Part shown: piece after piece, positions 20,004 through 29,317 of the stretch
Layout: each line of letters starts with the position of its first letter
Numbering within the stretch: the first letter of the stretch is position 1
Source of the DNA: Cupriavidus basilensis
GTDB lineage: Bacteria > Pseudomonadota > Gammaproteobacteria > Burkholderiales > Burkholderiaceae
DNA length: 64,000 bases
Assembly: GCF_008801925.2 (NCBI RefSeq)
Contig: NZ_CP062803.1
Span: 3,038,001 to 3,102,000, forward strand
Direction: 5' to 3'
The notes under the pieces: generated by a model
Database searches by the model: none
Told to the model about the DNA's origin: nothing
The model's input: the letters and a program-made list of their open reading frames with translations, nothing else
Program-made: the position numbers and the translations under genes

Positions 20004-20930
20004 TCACACCTTTTCAACGTCAGGCTTGCCCAGCAGCCCGGTCGGGCGGAACAGCAGGATCAGCACCAGCAGGCCGAACGCCACCACGTCCTTGTACTCG
20101 GCCGGCATATAGCCGGAGGCAAAGGTCTCGGCCAGGCCCAGCAGCACGCCGCCGAGCATGGCGCCCGGGATGCTGCCGATGCCGCCCAGCACGGCCGCGG
20201 TGAAGGCCTTGATGCCCGCCACGAAGCCGATATACGGGTTGAGCTTGCCGATGGTCAGGCCGATCAGCACACCGCCCACCGCCGCCAGCATCGCGCCCAG
20301 CACGAAGGTGAAGGAGATCACGCGGTTGGTGTCGATGCCGAGCAGGTTGGCCATGCGCATGTCCTCGGCGCAGGCGCGGCAGGCGCGGCCCATGCGCGAG
20401 CGGCCGATGAACAGCGTCAGCGCCAGCATCAGCACCAGCGTGACGCCGACGATCAGCAGGCGCGAATACGGTACGGTCACGGTGAAATCGCCGCCCATCT
20501 GGAACTCGATGGCGCCGGAAATCAGCACCGGCACCGACATGTCGCGCGCGCCCTGCCCGATCTGCACGTAGTTCTGCAGGAAGATCGACATGCCGATGGC
20601 GGAGATCAGCGGCACCAGCCGCGGACCGCCACGCAGGGGCCGGTAGGCCACGCGCTCCACGGCGAAACCATACAAACCGGTGACCAGGACGGACACCAGC
20701 AAGGCGGCGCCCAGCACCAGCGGCAGCGGATAGCCCGCGCTCGCGCCGATGGCGGTGAGCGTCACCAGGCCCACGTAGGCGCCGATCATATAGATCTCGC
20801 CATGGGCAAAATTGATCATGCCGATGATGCCGTAGACCATGGTGTAGCCAATGGCGATCAGCGCATAGATCGCACCCAGCGTCAGGCCATTGACCAGCTG
20901 CTGGGTAAACTGTGGAAGGAACTCGTTCAT
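20004..20930 (-). CDS. livH: Branched-chain amino acid ABC transporter permease LivH
   Basis: Inner-membrane permease of 308 residues with eight or so membrane segments. The family start is [20 protein letters not shown] and the coupling loop is [20 protein letters not shown]. The ATG at 20930 fits the family; the open frame upstream has no membrane character. It ends 7 bases before the livM ATG. The upstream gap to livK is about 195 bases and contains a hairpin terminator. Confidence 0.95.
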   Translation of the reverse strand: MNEFLPQFTQQLVNGLTLGAIYALIAIGYTMVYGIIGMINFAHGEIYMIGAYVGLVTLTAIGASAGYPLPLVLGAALLVSVLVTGLYGFAVERVAYRPLRGGPRLVPLISAIGMSIFLQNYVQIGQGARDMSVPVLISGAIEFQMGGDFTVTVPYSRLLIVGVTLVLMLALTLFIGRSRMGRACRACAEDMRMANLLGIDTNRVISFTFVLGAMLAAVGGVLIGLTIGKLNPYIGFVAGIKAFTAAVLGGIGSIPGAMLGGVLLGLAETFASGYMPAEYKDVVAFGLLVLILLFRPTGLLGKPDVEKV

Positions 20931-21079
20931 GCGGGAAGCCCCATAACTTTGAAGCTGGAGAAGCCGGCGTTGCAGGAGGTGCGCAAGCGCCGGGCCGGCT
21001 CCGTGATGCCGGATATGCCCAGGCCCCGGACGCGGCGGATAAACCGCGCCGGCTGCGCATCCGGACCCCGATACCAAAA

Positions 21080-21106
21080 CGCCCCGCTCAAGCCATGAGC
21101 GGGGCG
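21080..21106 (-). terminator. Terminator-like hairpin between livK and livH
   Basis: On the minus strand an 11-base stem (CGCCCCGCTCA and complement, 5-base loop) is followed by TTTT. It lies 20 bases beyond the livK stop. Binding-protein genes are often made in excess of their permeases. A partial terminator here would let livK be transcribed more than livHMGF. Confidence 0.75.
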
Positions 21107-21125
21107 CGCAAAGCCAATGTGCGGC

Positions 21126-22241
21126 TTAGTTGGCAGCGGTCTTGGTGGCGTCCTTGTGCCAGGTGAACACAACGAACTTGAACGACTTCAGGTCGCCCTG
21201 CGCGTCGTACTCGACCTTGCCGATCGGGGTCTGGAAGGCGTTCTTGTGCATGTACGCGGCAACCTTGGTCGGGTCGGTGCTCTTGGCGCCGGCGATGGCG
21301 TCGCCAATGATCTGGACCGCGGCGTAGGCCGGCATCTGGAACGGACCGTTGGCGTCACGCTTCTTGTCGGCGAAGGCCTTGACCAGCGCGGCGTTGGACG
21401 GATCGGCGGAGAAGTCGGCCGGCAGCGTGACCAGCATGCCTTCCGAAGACGCGCCGGCGATGGCCGTCACGTCCTTGTTGCCCACGCCTTCAGGACCCAT
21501 GAAGGTCGCCTTGACGCCCTGCTCGCGCGCCTGGCGCAGCAGCAGGCCCATTTCCGGGTGATAGCCGCCAAAGTAGACGAAGTCCACGCCTTGCGACTTG
21601 AGCTTGGTAATGACGGCGGAGTAGTCCGAATCGCCTGCGTTCACGCCTTCGAACACAGCCACGGGGATCTTGGCGGCTTCCAGGTCCTTCTTCACCGACG
21701 AGGCAATGCCCTGGCCGTACGACTGCTTGTCATGCAGGATCGCGACCTTCTTGGGCTTGATCTTGGTGATGATGTACTGGGCAGCAGCCGGGCCTTGCTG
21801 GTCGTCGCGGCCGATGGTGCGGAAGATGAACTTGCGCTTCTTGTTCTCGGTCAGCTGCGGCGCGGTGGCCGACGGCGTCACCATGACGATGCCTTCGTTC
21901 TCGTAGATGTCCGAAGCCGGGATGGTCGAGCCCGAGCACACGTGGCCGATCACGTAATGGATCTTCTGGCTGACGATCTTGTTGGCTACCGCCACGGCCT
22001 GCTTCGGTTCGCAGGCGTCGTCCATCATCACCACTTCGAACTTGTTGCCGCCCGCGCCGCCGGCGGCATTGATCTGCTCGATGGCAGTCAGCGCACCAGC
22101 CTTGACCATGTCGCCGTACTGGGCAACGGAGCCGCTCATGGGGCCGGCAATGGCAATCTTGACGGTTTCAGCGTTGGCAGCAGCGCCGAAAGCGCACAGG
22201 GCCGTGGCCAGGGAGATGGACGTAAGACGGGACAGCGTCAT
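21126..22241 (-). CDS. livK: Branched-chain amino acid ABC transporter periplasmic binding protein
   Basis: A 371-residue type I periplasmic binding protein of the Leu/Ile/Val family. A cleavable signal peptide (residues 1-24, ending AAANA) precedes the mature start ETVKIAIAGPMSGSVAQYGD. The ligand-binding motifs VIGHVCSGSTIPASDIYENEG and TPSATAPQLT (contact residues Ser/Thr) match the family. A GGAG ribosome site precedes the ATG. It captures leucine, isoleucine or valine in the periplasm and delivers it to LivHM. Confidence 0.94.
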   Translation of the reverse strand: MTLSRLTSISLATALCAFGAAANAETVKIAIAGPMSGSVAQYGDMVKAGALTAIEQINAAGGAGGNKFEVVMMDDACEPKQAVAVANKIVSQKIHYVIGHVCSGSTIPASDIYENEGIVMVTPSATAPQLTENKKRKFIFRTIGRDDQQGPAAAQYIITKIKPKKVAILHDKQSYGQGIASSVKKDLEAAKIPVAVFEGVNAGDSDYSAVITKLKSQGVDFVYFGGYHPEMGLLLRQAREQGVKATFMGPEGVGNKDVTAIAGASSEGMLVTLPADFSADPSNAALVKAFADKKRDANGPFQMPAYAAVQIIGDAIAGAKSTDPTKVAAYMHKNAFQTPIGKVEYDAQGDLKSFKFVVFTWHKDATKTAAN

Positions 22242-22806
22242 TCAGGAGCTCCTCGATTATGGTTGGGTCATGGGCTGAGACGGCATGACCTGCGCAATCG
22301 AACAACACCCGCGAGCGAAAACCTGGAAAAGACGCCCGAGACGCGGAAGACGGGCCTGCAAGAAATGAAGCGTGTGCGGGGCCCGGCATGTGTCAGCCCT
22401 CCTGTGCAATCCATGCAACGGAAGACCTTGGTTCGGAAAGACAACGTTGATGCGTTCTCTATTGCGCAGGTGATTCGCCTGCCCCGCTCGCCTCAACGCA
22501 GTCCGGAAGGGTGGCCCGGCTGCTGTCGGCAAAGCAGCCCGCATTATAGGGTCAAATTCCGCGCCGGATGGCACATTTGCACAACAAATGAGGATCTTAA
22601 TGGTAGTAACACAGCACAAAGCGTCGGAAATTGGCGTTATCGCCACGTTTCACGCAATAAATCTTTTGCGCCGCACAAGTGCTGCCGGGCTTGGAGGACA
22701 AGGCCTTGTCGAGACCGGAGCGTTTGGTATTGCTGCGCCGCCCCGGCGAGTCGTTTCGCGTCTTGGCTGAAGGACCGGATCTGTGCCTGTGCGCGCGCAC
22801 AACAGC
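22242..22806. other. Gene-free region between livK and gltA
   Basis: No gene is supported in this stretch of about 560 bases. Short frames on both strands have no recognisable protein, no plausible ribosome site and mutually overlap. It should contain the livK promoter on the minus strand, and the stretch 22590-22670 is noticeably AT-richer than its surroundings. I found no riboswitch or tRNA-like fold by eye. Confidence 0.5.
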
Positions 22807-22835
22807 AAAACGCCCCGGCCAAGGCCGGGGCGTTT
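22807..22835 (-). terminator. Terminator after gltA
   Basis: A perfect 13-base-pair stem (AAACGCCCCGGCC at 22808-22820 against 22823-22835) with a 2-base spacer is followed on the minus strand by TTTTG. It lies about 48 bases beyond the gltA stop and should end the long sdh-gltA transcript. Confidence 0.88.
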
Positions 22836-22882
22836 CATGCTGCATGCGGCGCCGTGACTGCCGGCGCCACCTTACCGGGGCA

Positions 22883-24184
22883 TTAACGCGTGCCCATATC
22901 CGGCACGTTGCGGCTTGCCGCGCCGTTGAACAGCTGGCGCGGACGGCCGATCTTGTATTCCGGATCGGTGATCATTTCTTCCCACTGCGAGATCCAGCCC
23001 GGGGTGCGTGCCAGGGCGAAGATGCAGGTGAACAGCGACGTCGGGATGCCGAGTGCGCGTTGCACGATGCCCGAGTAGAAGTCGACGTTCGGGTACAGCT
23101 TGCGGCTGACGAAGTACTCGTCTTCCAGCGCGATCTTTTCCAGTTCCATGGCGAGCTTGAACAGCGGGTCGTTGTGCAGGCCCAGTTCGTTCAGCACTTC
23201 ATAGCAGGTTTCGCGCATCAGCTTGGCACGCGGATCGTAGTTCTTGTACACGCGGTGGCCAAAGCCCATCAGGCGCACGCCCGAGTTCTTGTCCTTGACC
23301 TGCTTGATGAACTCGGTGATGTTGTCGACGCTGCCGATTTCCTCAAGCATCTTGAGGGCGGCTTCGTTGGCGCCACCGTGGGCAGGGCCCCACAGGCAAG
23401 CCACGCCGGCAGCGATGGCGGCGAACGGGTTGGTACCCGAGGAGCCAGCCAGGCGCACCGTGGAGGTGGAGGCGTTCTGCTCGTGGTCTGCGTGCAGGAT
23501 GAAGATGCGGTCGAGCGCGCGCTCGAGCACCGGGTTCACCTTGTACGGGGCGCACGGCGTGGAGAACATCATCTGCATGAAGTTGCCCGAGTAGGACAGG
23601 TCGTTCTGCGGATAGATGTACGGCTGGCCGATGTTGTACTTGTAGGCCATGGCGACCAGGGTCGGCATCTTGGCGATCAGGCGGATCGCGGAGATTTCGC
23701 GCTGGTGCGGATCATCGATGTCCATGGCGTCGTGGTAGAACGCGCTCATGGCGCCCACCAGGCCCGTCAGGACGGCCATCGGGTGGGCATCGCGGCGGAA
23801 GCCGCGCAGGAAGAACTGCATCTGCTCGTGAACCATGGTGTGGTTCATCACGGCGCCCACGAATTCTTCCTTCTGCTTGGCGTTGGGCAGTTCGCCCTTG
23901 AGCAGCAGGTAACAGGTTTCCAGGTGGTCGCACTTGGTGGCCAGTTGCTCGATCGGGTAGCCGCGGTACAGCAGCTCACCCTTGTCCCCGTCGATGTAGG
24001 TGATCTTCGAATTGCACGAAGCCGTCGACATGAAACCGGGGTCATAGGTGAACTTGCCGGTTTGTCCGTACAGCTTGCGAATATCGATTACGTCGGGGCC
24101 AACGGTACCCGTATAAATCGGCAGCTCAACGCTGGGGGAACCATCGGAAAACGATAGCGTGGCTTTCACATCGGACGGCGTCAT
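22883..24184 (-). CDS. gltA: Citrate synthase (type II)
   Basis: Condenses oxaloacetate with acetyl-CoA to citrate. The 433 residues match the hexameric, NADH-sensitive Gram-negative type. Active-site regions are visible: [20 protein letters not shown] and the [16 protein letters not shown] stretch carry the catalytic histidines, and [15 protein letters not shown] carries substrate arginine contacts. The gene is the last of sdhC-D-A-B-E-gltA, all on one strand with short gaps, so citrate synthase and succinate dehydrogenase are probably co-transcribed. Confidence 0.97.
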   Translation of the reverse strand: MTPSDVKATLSFSDGSPSVELPIYTGTVGPDVIDIRKLYGQTGKFTYDPGFMSTASCNSKITYIDGDKGELLYRGYPIEQLATKCDHLETCYLLLKGELPNAKQKEEFVGAVMNHTMVHEQMQFFLRGFRRDAHPMAVLTGLVGAMSAFYHDAMDIDDPHQREISAIRLIAKMPTLVAMAYKYNIGQPYIYPQNDLSYSGNFMQMMFSTPCAPYKVNPVLERALDRIFILHADHEQNASTSTVRLAGSSGTNPFAAIAAGVACLWGPAHGGANEAALKMLEEIGSVDNITEFIKQVKDKNSGVRLMGFGHRVYKNYDPRAKLMRETCYEVLNELGLHNDPLFKLAMELEKIALEDEYFVSRKLYPNVDFYSGIVQRALGIPTSLFTCIFALARTPGWISQWEEMITDPEYKIGRPRQLFNGAASRNVPDMGTR

Positions 24185-24224
24185 GTCGGTTCCTTCTAAT
24201 GCTGACTAATAATGTTGACGAAAC

Positions 24225-24512
24225 TCAGACCGAACGCAGCAGGGCAATCACGTGCTGCATCGGGGGCGTGTCGAGCTCACCGTCCAGCTCCTTGCGTGCA
24301 AGAAGCAGGTCCATCAACTCGTTGTCGCTCAGCTCGAAGAGTTCGGAGAGCGAGGCCACGTCCTGGTCGGAGAGGCTTTCTTCGTAACGGTTGAAAAAAC
24401 GTTCGACGATGATGTCGTTCTCCAGGAGGCCGCGCCGCGCGCGCCAGCGCAGTCGTGCACGCCGGTGCGGGTCGGCCTGGTGGGAGAAACTGGGGGAAAC
24501 ACTTTCGGTCAT
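24225..24512 (-). CDS. sdhE: Succinate dehydrogenase flavinylation factor SdhE
   Basis: A 95-residue protein of the SdhE/Sdh5 family that promotes covalent FAD attachment to SdhA. The family motif RARLRWRARRGLLENDIIVERF contains the RGxxE core (RRGLLE), and acidic helices follow (SELFELSDNELMDLL). It sits between sdhB and gltA, the location seen in many betaproteobacteria. Confidence 0.93.
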   Translation of the reverse strand: MTESVSPSFSHQADPHRRARLRWRARRGLLENDIIVERFFNRYEESLSDQDVASLSELFELSDNELMDLLLARKELDGELDTPPMQHVIALLRSV

Positions 24513-24593
24513 AGGTACCTACTTCCGGCGCGCCGGTCGGGTATGCAGTTTGATAGCCCGGACTGACGCGCCGCTTACAACAACCGCGCAGGA

Positions 24594-25295
24594 TCAGACC
24601 GAGCGGCGAACCATCAGCTCTTTGATCTTGCCGATGGCCTTGGTCGGGTTCAACCCCTTCGGGCAAACGTCGACGCAGTTCATGATGCTGTGGCAACGGA
24701 ACAAGCGGTACGGGTCGTTCAGGTCGTCCAGGCGCTGGCTGGTCGCCTGGTCGCGGCTGTCCGCGATGAAGCGATAGGCTTGCAGCAGGCCGGCCGGGCC
24801 GACGAACTTATCCGGGTTCCACCAGAACGACGGGCACGACGTCGAGCAGCTTGCGCACAAGATGCACTCATACAGGCCGTCCAGCTCGTCGCGTTCCTCG
24901 GGCGACTGCAGGCGCTCTTTCTCGGGCGGCGGCTCGTCGTTGATGAGGTACGGCTTGATCGAGTTGTACTGCTTGAAGAACTGCGTCATGTCGACGATCA
25001 GGTCGCGCACCACCGGCAGGCCGGGCAGCGGACGCAAGACGATGCGTTCCGGCAGCTCAAGCATGTTGGTCAGGCAGGCCAGACCGTTCTTGCCGTTGAT
25101 GTTCATCGCGTCCGAACCGCACACGCCTTCGCGGCACGAGCGGCGGAACGAGATGGTTTCGTCCAGCTTCTTCAGCTTGACCAGCGCGTCCAGCAACATG
25201 CGCTCATGACCGTCGAGCTCGACCTCGTACGTTTGCATGCGGGGGGCCGCATCCTTGTCCGGGTCGTAGCGGTAGACTTCGAAAATACGCTTCAT
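24594..25295 (-). CDS. sdhB: Succinate dehydrogenase iron-sulfur subunit
   Basis: SdhB passes electrons from FAD in SdhA to ubiquinone through three Fe-S clusters. The 233 residues show the [2Fe-2S] set (CREGVCGSDAM with a later C), the [4Fe-4S] set CILCASCSTSCPSFWW and the [3Fe-4S] set CHSIMNCVDVCPKGLNP. It is about 30 bases downstream of sdhA and lies on the cytoplasmic face of complex II. Confidence 0.97.
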   Translation of the reverse strand: MKRIFEVYRYDPDKDAAPRMQTYEVELDGHERMLLDALVKLKKLDETISFRRSCREGVCGSDAMNINGKNGLACLTNMLELPERIVLRPLPGLPVVRDLIVDMTQFFKQYNSIKPYLINDEPPPEKERLQSPEERDELDGLYECILCASCSTSCPSFWWNPDKFVGPAGLLQAYRFIADSRDQATSQRLDDLNDPYRLFRCHSIMNCVDVCPKGLNPTKAIGKIKELMVRRSV

Positions 25296-25326
25296 TTCTG
25301 TGGGTCCTGTGGGTCCTACGCGGTGC

Positions 25327-27105
25327 TTAGAAGGTCCGGGCCTTGGGAGGAACGCTTTCCACCGTCAGCGGGTTCATCTTCACCGGCTTGTAGTCGAGGC
25401 GGTTGCCTTCGCTGTAGAACAGCGTGTGCTTGAGCCAGCTCTCGTCGTCGCGATTCGGGAAGTCGCTGTGCGCGTGCGCACCGCGGGATTCCTTGCGGGC
25501 AGCTGCCGAAATCATGGTGGCCTTGGCCACTTCCACCAGGTTGGCCACTTCCAGGGCTTCCACCAGCGCGGTGTTGAAGACCTTGGACTTGTCCTTCAGA
25601 TGGATGTTGTCAGCACGTTCCGCCACTTCCAGGATGCGCTCGACGCCTTCGTCCATCAGCTTCTGCGTACGGAACACGCCCGCATGCGACTGCATGTTCT
25701 TGCGGATGTCGTTGGCCACGTCCTGGGTGTATTCACCCGACGACGACGATTGCAGCTTGGCCAGGCGCGACATGGCGCGGTCGGCAGCGTCGGCCGGCAG
25801 CGGCTTGTGCTCTTTCTGCTTGATCGAGGTCGCGACGATGTGGTTGCCGGCCGCGCGGCCGAACACCACCAGGTCCAGCAGCGAGTTGGTGCCCAGGCGG
25901 TTGGCGCCGTGCACCGACACGCAGGAGCATTCGCCGATCGCGTAGAAACCGTTGATGACTTCGTTGGGGTTGCCGTTCTTCGGCGCCACCACCTGGCCAT
26001 TGATATTGGTCGGGATACCGCCCATCTGGTAATGGATGGTCGGCACCACCGGGATCGGTTCCTTGATCGCGTCGACGTTGGCGAACTTGACACCGATCTC
26101 GCGGATCGACGGCAGGCGCTTCATGATGGTGTCGGCCCCGACGTGCGTCAGGTCCAGCAGCACGTAGTCGCCGTTCGGGCCACAACCGCGGCCTTCCTTG
26201 ATTTCCTGGTCCATCGAGCGCGAGACGAAGTCGCGCGGCGCCAGATCCTTCAGCGTCGGCGCATAGCGCTCCATGAAGCGTTCGCCGTCCTTGTTACGCA
26301 GGATACCGCCTTCCCCGCGCACGCCTTCGGTGATCAGCACGCCCGCGCCGGCCACGCCGGTCGGGTGGAACTGCCAGAACTCCATGTCTTCCAGCGGCAC
26401 GCCTGCGCGCGCTGCCATGCCCAGGCCGTCACCGGTGTTGATGAAGGCATTGGTCGAAGCGGCATAGATACGGCCGGCGCCACCGGTGGCGAACAGCGTG
26501 GTCTTGGCCTCGAGGATGTAGACCTCGCCGGTTTCCATTTCCAGCGCGGTCACGCCCAGCACGTCGCCGTCGGCGTCGCGGATCAGGTCCAGCGCCATCC
26601 ACTCGACGAAGAAGTGGGTCTTGGCGCGCACATTGCGCTGGTACAGCGTGTGCAGCAGTGCGTGGCCGGTACGGTCGGCAGCCGCGCAAGCGCGCTGGAC
26701 CGGCTTCTCGCCGTAGTTCGACGTATGGCCGCCGAACGGACGCTGGTAGATGGTGCCGTCGGCGTTACGGTCGAACGGCATGCCGAAGTGCTCGAGCTCG
26801 TAGACGACCTTGGGGGCTTCACGGCACATGAATTCGATTGCGTCCTGGTCGCCCAGCCAATCGGAACCCTTGATGGTGTCGTAGAAGTGATAGTGCCAGT
26901 TGTCCTCGCTCATGTTGCCGAGCGAAGCGCCAATGCCACCCTGCGCCGCCACGGTGTGCGAGCGCGTCGGGAAAACCTTGGAGAGCACGGCGACATTCAG
27001 GCCGGCTTCCGCGAGCTGGAGGGATGCGCGCATCCCAGCGCCGCCCGCCCCGACGATGACCACGTCAAAGCGACGACGCGGCAATCCTGTCTTGACTGCG
27101 ACCAT
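25327..27105 (-). CDS. sdhA: Succinate dehydrogenase flavoprotein subunit
   Basis: The catalytic subunit of complex II, 592 residues, oxidises succinate to fumarate. The FAD-binding motif VIVGAGGAGMRASL is at the N-terminus, followed by the covalent-FAD histidine in RSHTVAAQGG. The substrate-site HPTGVAGAGVLITEG and the catalytic arginine region (RDFVSRSMDQEI) follow, and YAIGECSCVSVHGANRLG closes the FAD domain. It starts 3 bases after the sdhD stop. FAD attachment should be assisted by SdhE downstream. Confidence 0.97.
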   Translation of the reverse strand: MVAVKTGLPRRRFDVVIVGAGGAGMRASLQLAEAGLNVAVLSKVFPTRSHTVAAQGGIGASLGNMSEDNWHYHFYDTIKGSDWLGDQDAIEFMCREAPKVVYELEHFGMPFDRNADGTIYQRPFGGHTSNYGEKPVQRACAAADRTGHALLHTLYQRNVRAKTHFFVEWMALDLIRDADGDVLGVTALEMETGEVYILEAKTTLFATGGAGRIYAASTNAFINTGDGLGMAARAGVPLEDMEFWQFHPTGVAGAGVLITEGVRGEGGILRNKDGERFMERYAPTLKDLAPRDFVSRSMDQEIKEGRGCGPNGDYVLLDLTHVGADTIMKRLPSIREIGVKFANVDAIKEPIPVVPTIHYQMGGIPTNINGQVVAPKNGNPNEVINGFYAIGECSCVSVHGANRLGTNSLLDLVVFGRAAGNHIVATSIKQKEHKPLPADAADRAMSRLAKLQSSSSGEYTQDVANDIRKNMQSHAGVFRTQKLMDEGVERILEVAERADNIHLKDKSKVFNTALVEALEVANLVEVAKATMISAAARKESRGAHAHSDFPNRDDESWLKHTLFYSEGNRLDYKPVKMNPLTVESVPPKARTF

Positions 27106-27108
27106 TTA

Positions 27109-27474
27109 TTACACCCTCCAGAGAATCTGAGCTGCGTAGCCCGCACAACCGACGAGCCACAGAATCGTAAGAACTTGCAGCACGAGGCGCACGGCCATCG
27201 GCTTCACATAGTCCATCCAGATGTCGCGCACGCCAATCCAGGCGTGATACAGCAGCGACAGGATGGTGAGGAACGTGATGATCTTCATCCACTGGTTGGA
27301 GAAGAGACCCGCCCACGCTTCGTAGGAAGCGCCGTTCGAGAGCAGGAAGGCGACTGCCAGCACGATGGTGAAGACCACCATGATGACAGCGGTGACGCGC
27401 TGCGCAAGCCAGTCTTTGAGACCGTAGTGCGCACCGACGACCAGACGCTTGGGACCGATATTATTATTTGCCAC
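27109..27474 (-). CDS. sdhD: Succinate dehydrogenase membrane anchor SdhD
   Basis: A 121-residue hydrophobic subunit with three membrane segments (about 20-42, 50-75, 92-115). It contains the haem/quinone-side motif YHAWIGVRDIWMDYVKP, which includes the haem-ligand histidine and quinone tyrosine/aspartate of the family. It follows sdhC by 13 bases and precedes sdhA by 3. Confidence 0.93.
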   Translation of the reverse strand: MANNNIGPKRLVVGAHYGLKDWLAQRVTAVIMVVFTIVLAVAFLLSNGASYEAWAGLFSNQWMKIITFLTILSLLYHAWIGVRDIWMDYVKPMAVRLVLQVLTILWLVGCAGYAAQILWRV

Positions 27475-27487
27475 GTTGACTCTCTCC

Positions 27488-27895
27488 TCAGAACAGGCCG
27501 AACAGCTTCAGGCCGAACACAGCGGTGAGCAACAGGCTGATGATCAGCACGGCAACAGCGGACTTCGCCGAAGCGGGCTTGGTCACGCCAACGTGCACGT
27601 CGAGCAGCAGGAAACGGATGCCGGCGCAGAAGTGGTGCAGGTAACCCCAGATCAGAGCCAGCAGAACCAGCTTGACGAAGCCGCCGGACAGAAGCGCCGA
27701 GAACTTTGCGAAGCTCAGTTCGGAAGTGACGCTCTGTTCGAAGAGATACAGGACGAAAGGAAGGAGGAGGAACATCAGAGCGCCGCTTGCGCGATGCAGG
27801 ATGGACACCTTGCCGGCCCAGGGCAACCTGTAACGCGCCAGCTGCGTCACATGGATGTTCCTGAACTCCGGCCTGGCTTGTTTGGCTTCAGCCAT
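27488..27895 (-). CDS. sdhC: Succinate dehydrogenase cytochrome b556 subunit SdhC
   Basis: A 135-residue membrane subunit with the SdhC signatures RYRLPWAGKVSILHRASG (quinone-site serine and arginine) and HHFCAGIRFLLLD (haem-ligand histidine), and three membrane segments. I chose the ATG at 27895 (MAEAKQARPEF); an ATG 19 codons upstream has no family support. It heads the sdhCDAB-sdhE-gltA unit. Its promoter must lie in the 260-base gap up to 28155; the AT-rich patch near 27895-27930 is a candidate. Confidence 0.94.
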   Translation of the reverse strand: MAEAKQARPEFRNIHVTQLARYRLPWAGKVSILHRASGALMFLLLPFVLYLFEQSVTSELSFAKFSALLSGGFVKLVLLALIWGYLHHFCAGIRFLLLDVHVGVTKPASAKSAVAVLIISLLLTAVFGLKLFGLF

Positions 27896-28155
27896 TGCTA
27901 GACCCCATTTGCGGTAAACAAAAAACGAAACTTCTGAGCGCCCTGGATGCAAATGGATGCAGCCGGAGCAAATCCCGATAATTTTAGCGCCTTTGTTGCG
28001 CGGCGCACCAATAATTTTCAGCTATCGCGCACCAACATGGCGTGCCCGACAATCGCACGCAACCATGCCGCGAGGTAATCATCCCTGCTTTGCGCAACAG
28101 CGGCGGCTGCCGTAGCTGCAACAGCAATAATCGACATGGATTGCATTCCGGTGTA

Positions 28156-28977
28156 TCAGCTCAAATCGTTCTGATAATAGTGCCGGGTGGTTACATACAG
28201 GCCGCGACGGACTTCGACGGGCCGGTCGCCATAGGTAAACGAGACGCGCTCGACAGACAAAAGCGGCGTGCCAGCGTCCACGGACAGCAGCGACGCGGTG
28301 GCCTCGTCAGCGGCCACCGCGCGGATTTTTTCGCTCGCCCGGATCATGCGCGTGCCGAACTCGGCCTCGAACAGCGCATACATCGGGCCCTTCCATTCGG
28401 TCAGCTTCTCGGCTGTCAGGCCCTTGAAGTTGGTGCCCAGCAGCCAGATTTCGTCCAGCACGGTCGGCTCGCCGGAGAAAAACAGCACGCGGCGGATCTG
28501 CACCACGCCATCGCCGGTGCGGATGTCAAGAAGGCGTGCGATTTCGGCCGGCGCGCGCAGGCGCTTGCATTCCAGCACCTGGCTGGCCCCATAATGGGGC
28601 TCGCCCTCGTCGGGCACCAGGCGCAGGAAGCGGAACTTCACGCCATCCTCGTGGTGCGTCGTGACAAAGGTGCCCTTTCCCTGGCGGCGCGCCACCAGGT
28701 TCTCGGCTGCGAGTTCGTCGATGGCCTTGCGTACCGTGCCCTGGCTGACCTTGTAGCGGGCCGCCAGGTCCATTTCGCTGGGGATCATGTCGCCGGGCTT
28801 CCATTCGCCGGACTGCAGGCTCTGCGTGATGAGCGCCTTGATCTGCTGGTAGAGTGGGCTGAATGTTGGCGAGGCCGCCGCAGCGGACGGCTGCGTCCCG
28901 GCGCCGGACGTAGCGGCGCCGTTATCCTGCACTGCAGCAACGGCAGTGCCGGCGAGGGACGGGGGCAGGGATGACAT
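28156..28977 (-). CDS. GntR-family regulator with UTRA effector domain
   Basis: A 273-residue regulator of the HutC subfamily. A low-complexity Ala/Ser-rich N-terminus (1-40) precedes a winged helix-turn-helix (about 42-105) with PLYQQIKALI, PSEMDLAARYKVSQGTVRKA and RRQGKGTFV. A UTRA ligand-binding domain fills about 125-270. It is divergent from mdh and lies just upstream of the sdh operon on the same strand. A perfect palindrome in the shared intergenic region is its likely operator, so it probably controls itself and the TCA genes. The ligand is unknown; a carboxylic acid of the cycle is a reasonable guess. Confidence 0.92.
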   Translation of the reverse strand: MSSLPPSLAGTAVAAVQDNGAATSGAGTQPSAAAASPTFSPLYQQIKALITQSLQSGEWKPGDMIPSEMDLAARYKVSQGTVRKAIDELAAENLVARRQGKGTFVTTHHEDGVKFRFLRLVPDEGEPHYGASQVLECKRLRAPAEIARLLDIRTGDGVVQIRRVLFFSGEPTVLDEIWLLGTNFKGLTAEKLTEWKGPMYALFEAEFGTRMIRASEKIRAVAADEATASLLSVDAGTPLLSVERVSFTYGDRPVEVRRGLYVTTRHYYQNDLS

Positions 28978-29025
28978 AGGCGAATTTCACCACAAAACGA
29001 GGAAGCGCGTCCAGCCCGCCATTAA

Positions 29026-29050
29026 ATGTCTTATGTCTTATATAAGACAT
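29026..29050. promoter_or_regulatory. Putative GntR operator palindrome
   Basis: ATGTCTTATATAAGACAT (29033-29050) is an 18-base perfect palindrome. The half-site ATGTCTTA is repeated directly just before it (29026-29033), giving two overlapping sites. The core TGTCTTATATAAGACA has the symmetry and AT-rich centre expected of HutC-type GntR operators. It ends 5 bases before the -35 box of the mdh promoter and sits about 50-75 bases upstream of the regulator's own start codon, so it could control both directions. Confidence 0.75.
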
Positions 29051-29055
29051 ATGAA

Positions 29056-29084
29056 TTGACAACACAAATGGGCAGGCCTACACT
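29056..29084 (+). promoter_or_regulatory. Sigma70-type promoter for mdh
   Basis: TTGACA (29056-29061), a 17-base spacer and TACACT (29079-29084) form a near-consensus housekeeping promoter on the mdh strand. Transcription would begin near 29091, leaving a leader of about 225 bases before the mdh ATG. That leader contains no open frame I can support. Confidence 0.75.
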
Positions 29085-29317
29085 CCCGCAGGTTTCACGC
29101 CGACACCCGCTCTGGATACGGCACCCCTCTTCGCAGTAGACTTACGCTTTGTCGCACCCCATGACCCGTTGTGGCTCCCTCCAGTCGGTATCGCTAGCAG
29201 CGCGCCGGCGGATTGCCGCTTGCCGCCGTGGCGACAAACCCGCAACCGGTGACGTCCGGACTACCCTCCGGCCAGGCACCGACCAGTTTCCCCCTCTTCT
29301 TGTTTGGAGAATTACTC

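Noticed and set aside
22597..22845. Small genes between livK and gltA
   Set aside because: Several overlapping frames of 60-80 codons in all phases end in the gltA terminator or start without ribosome sites. None has recognisable sequence.
25300..27528. Plus-strand open frame of about 740 codons over sdhA and sdhD
   Set aside because: It mirrors conserved sdhA codons, is rich in His/Arg/Val/Asp and lacks any domain. It is a codon-usage shadow.
29091..29317. Known riboswitch class in the mdh leader
   Set aside because: No recognisable conserved core of a described class was visible by eye; it is left as an open question in the findings.
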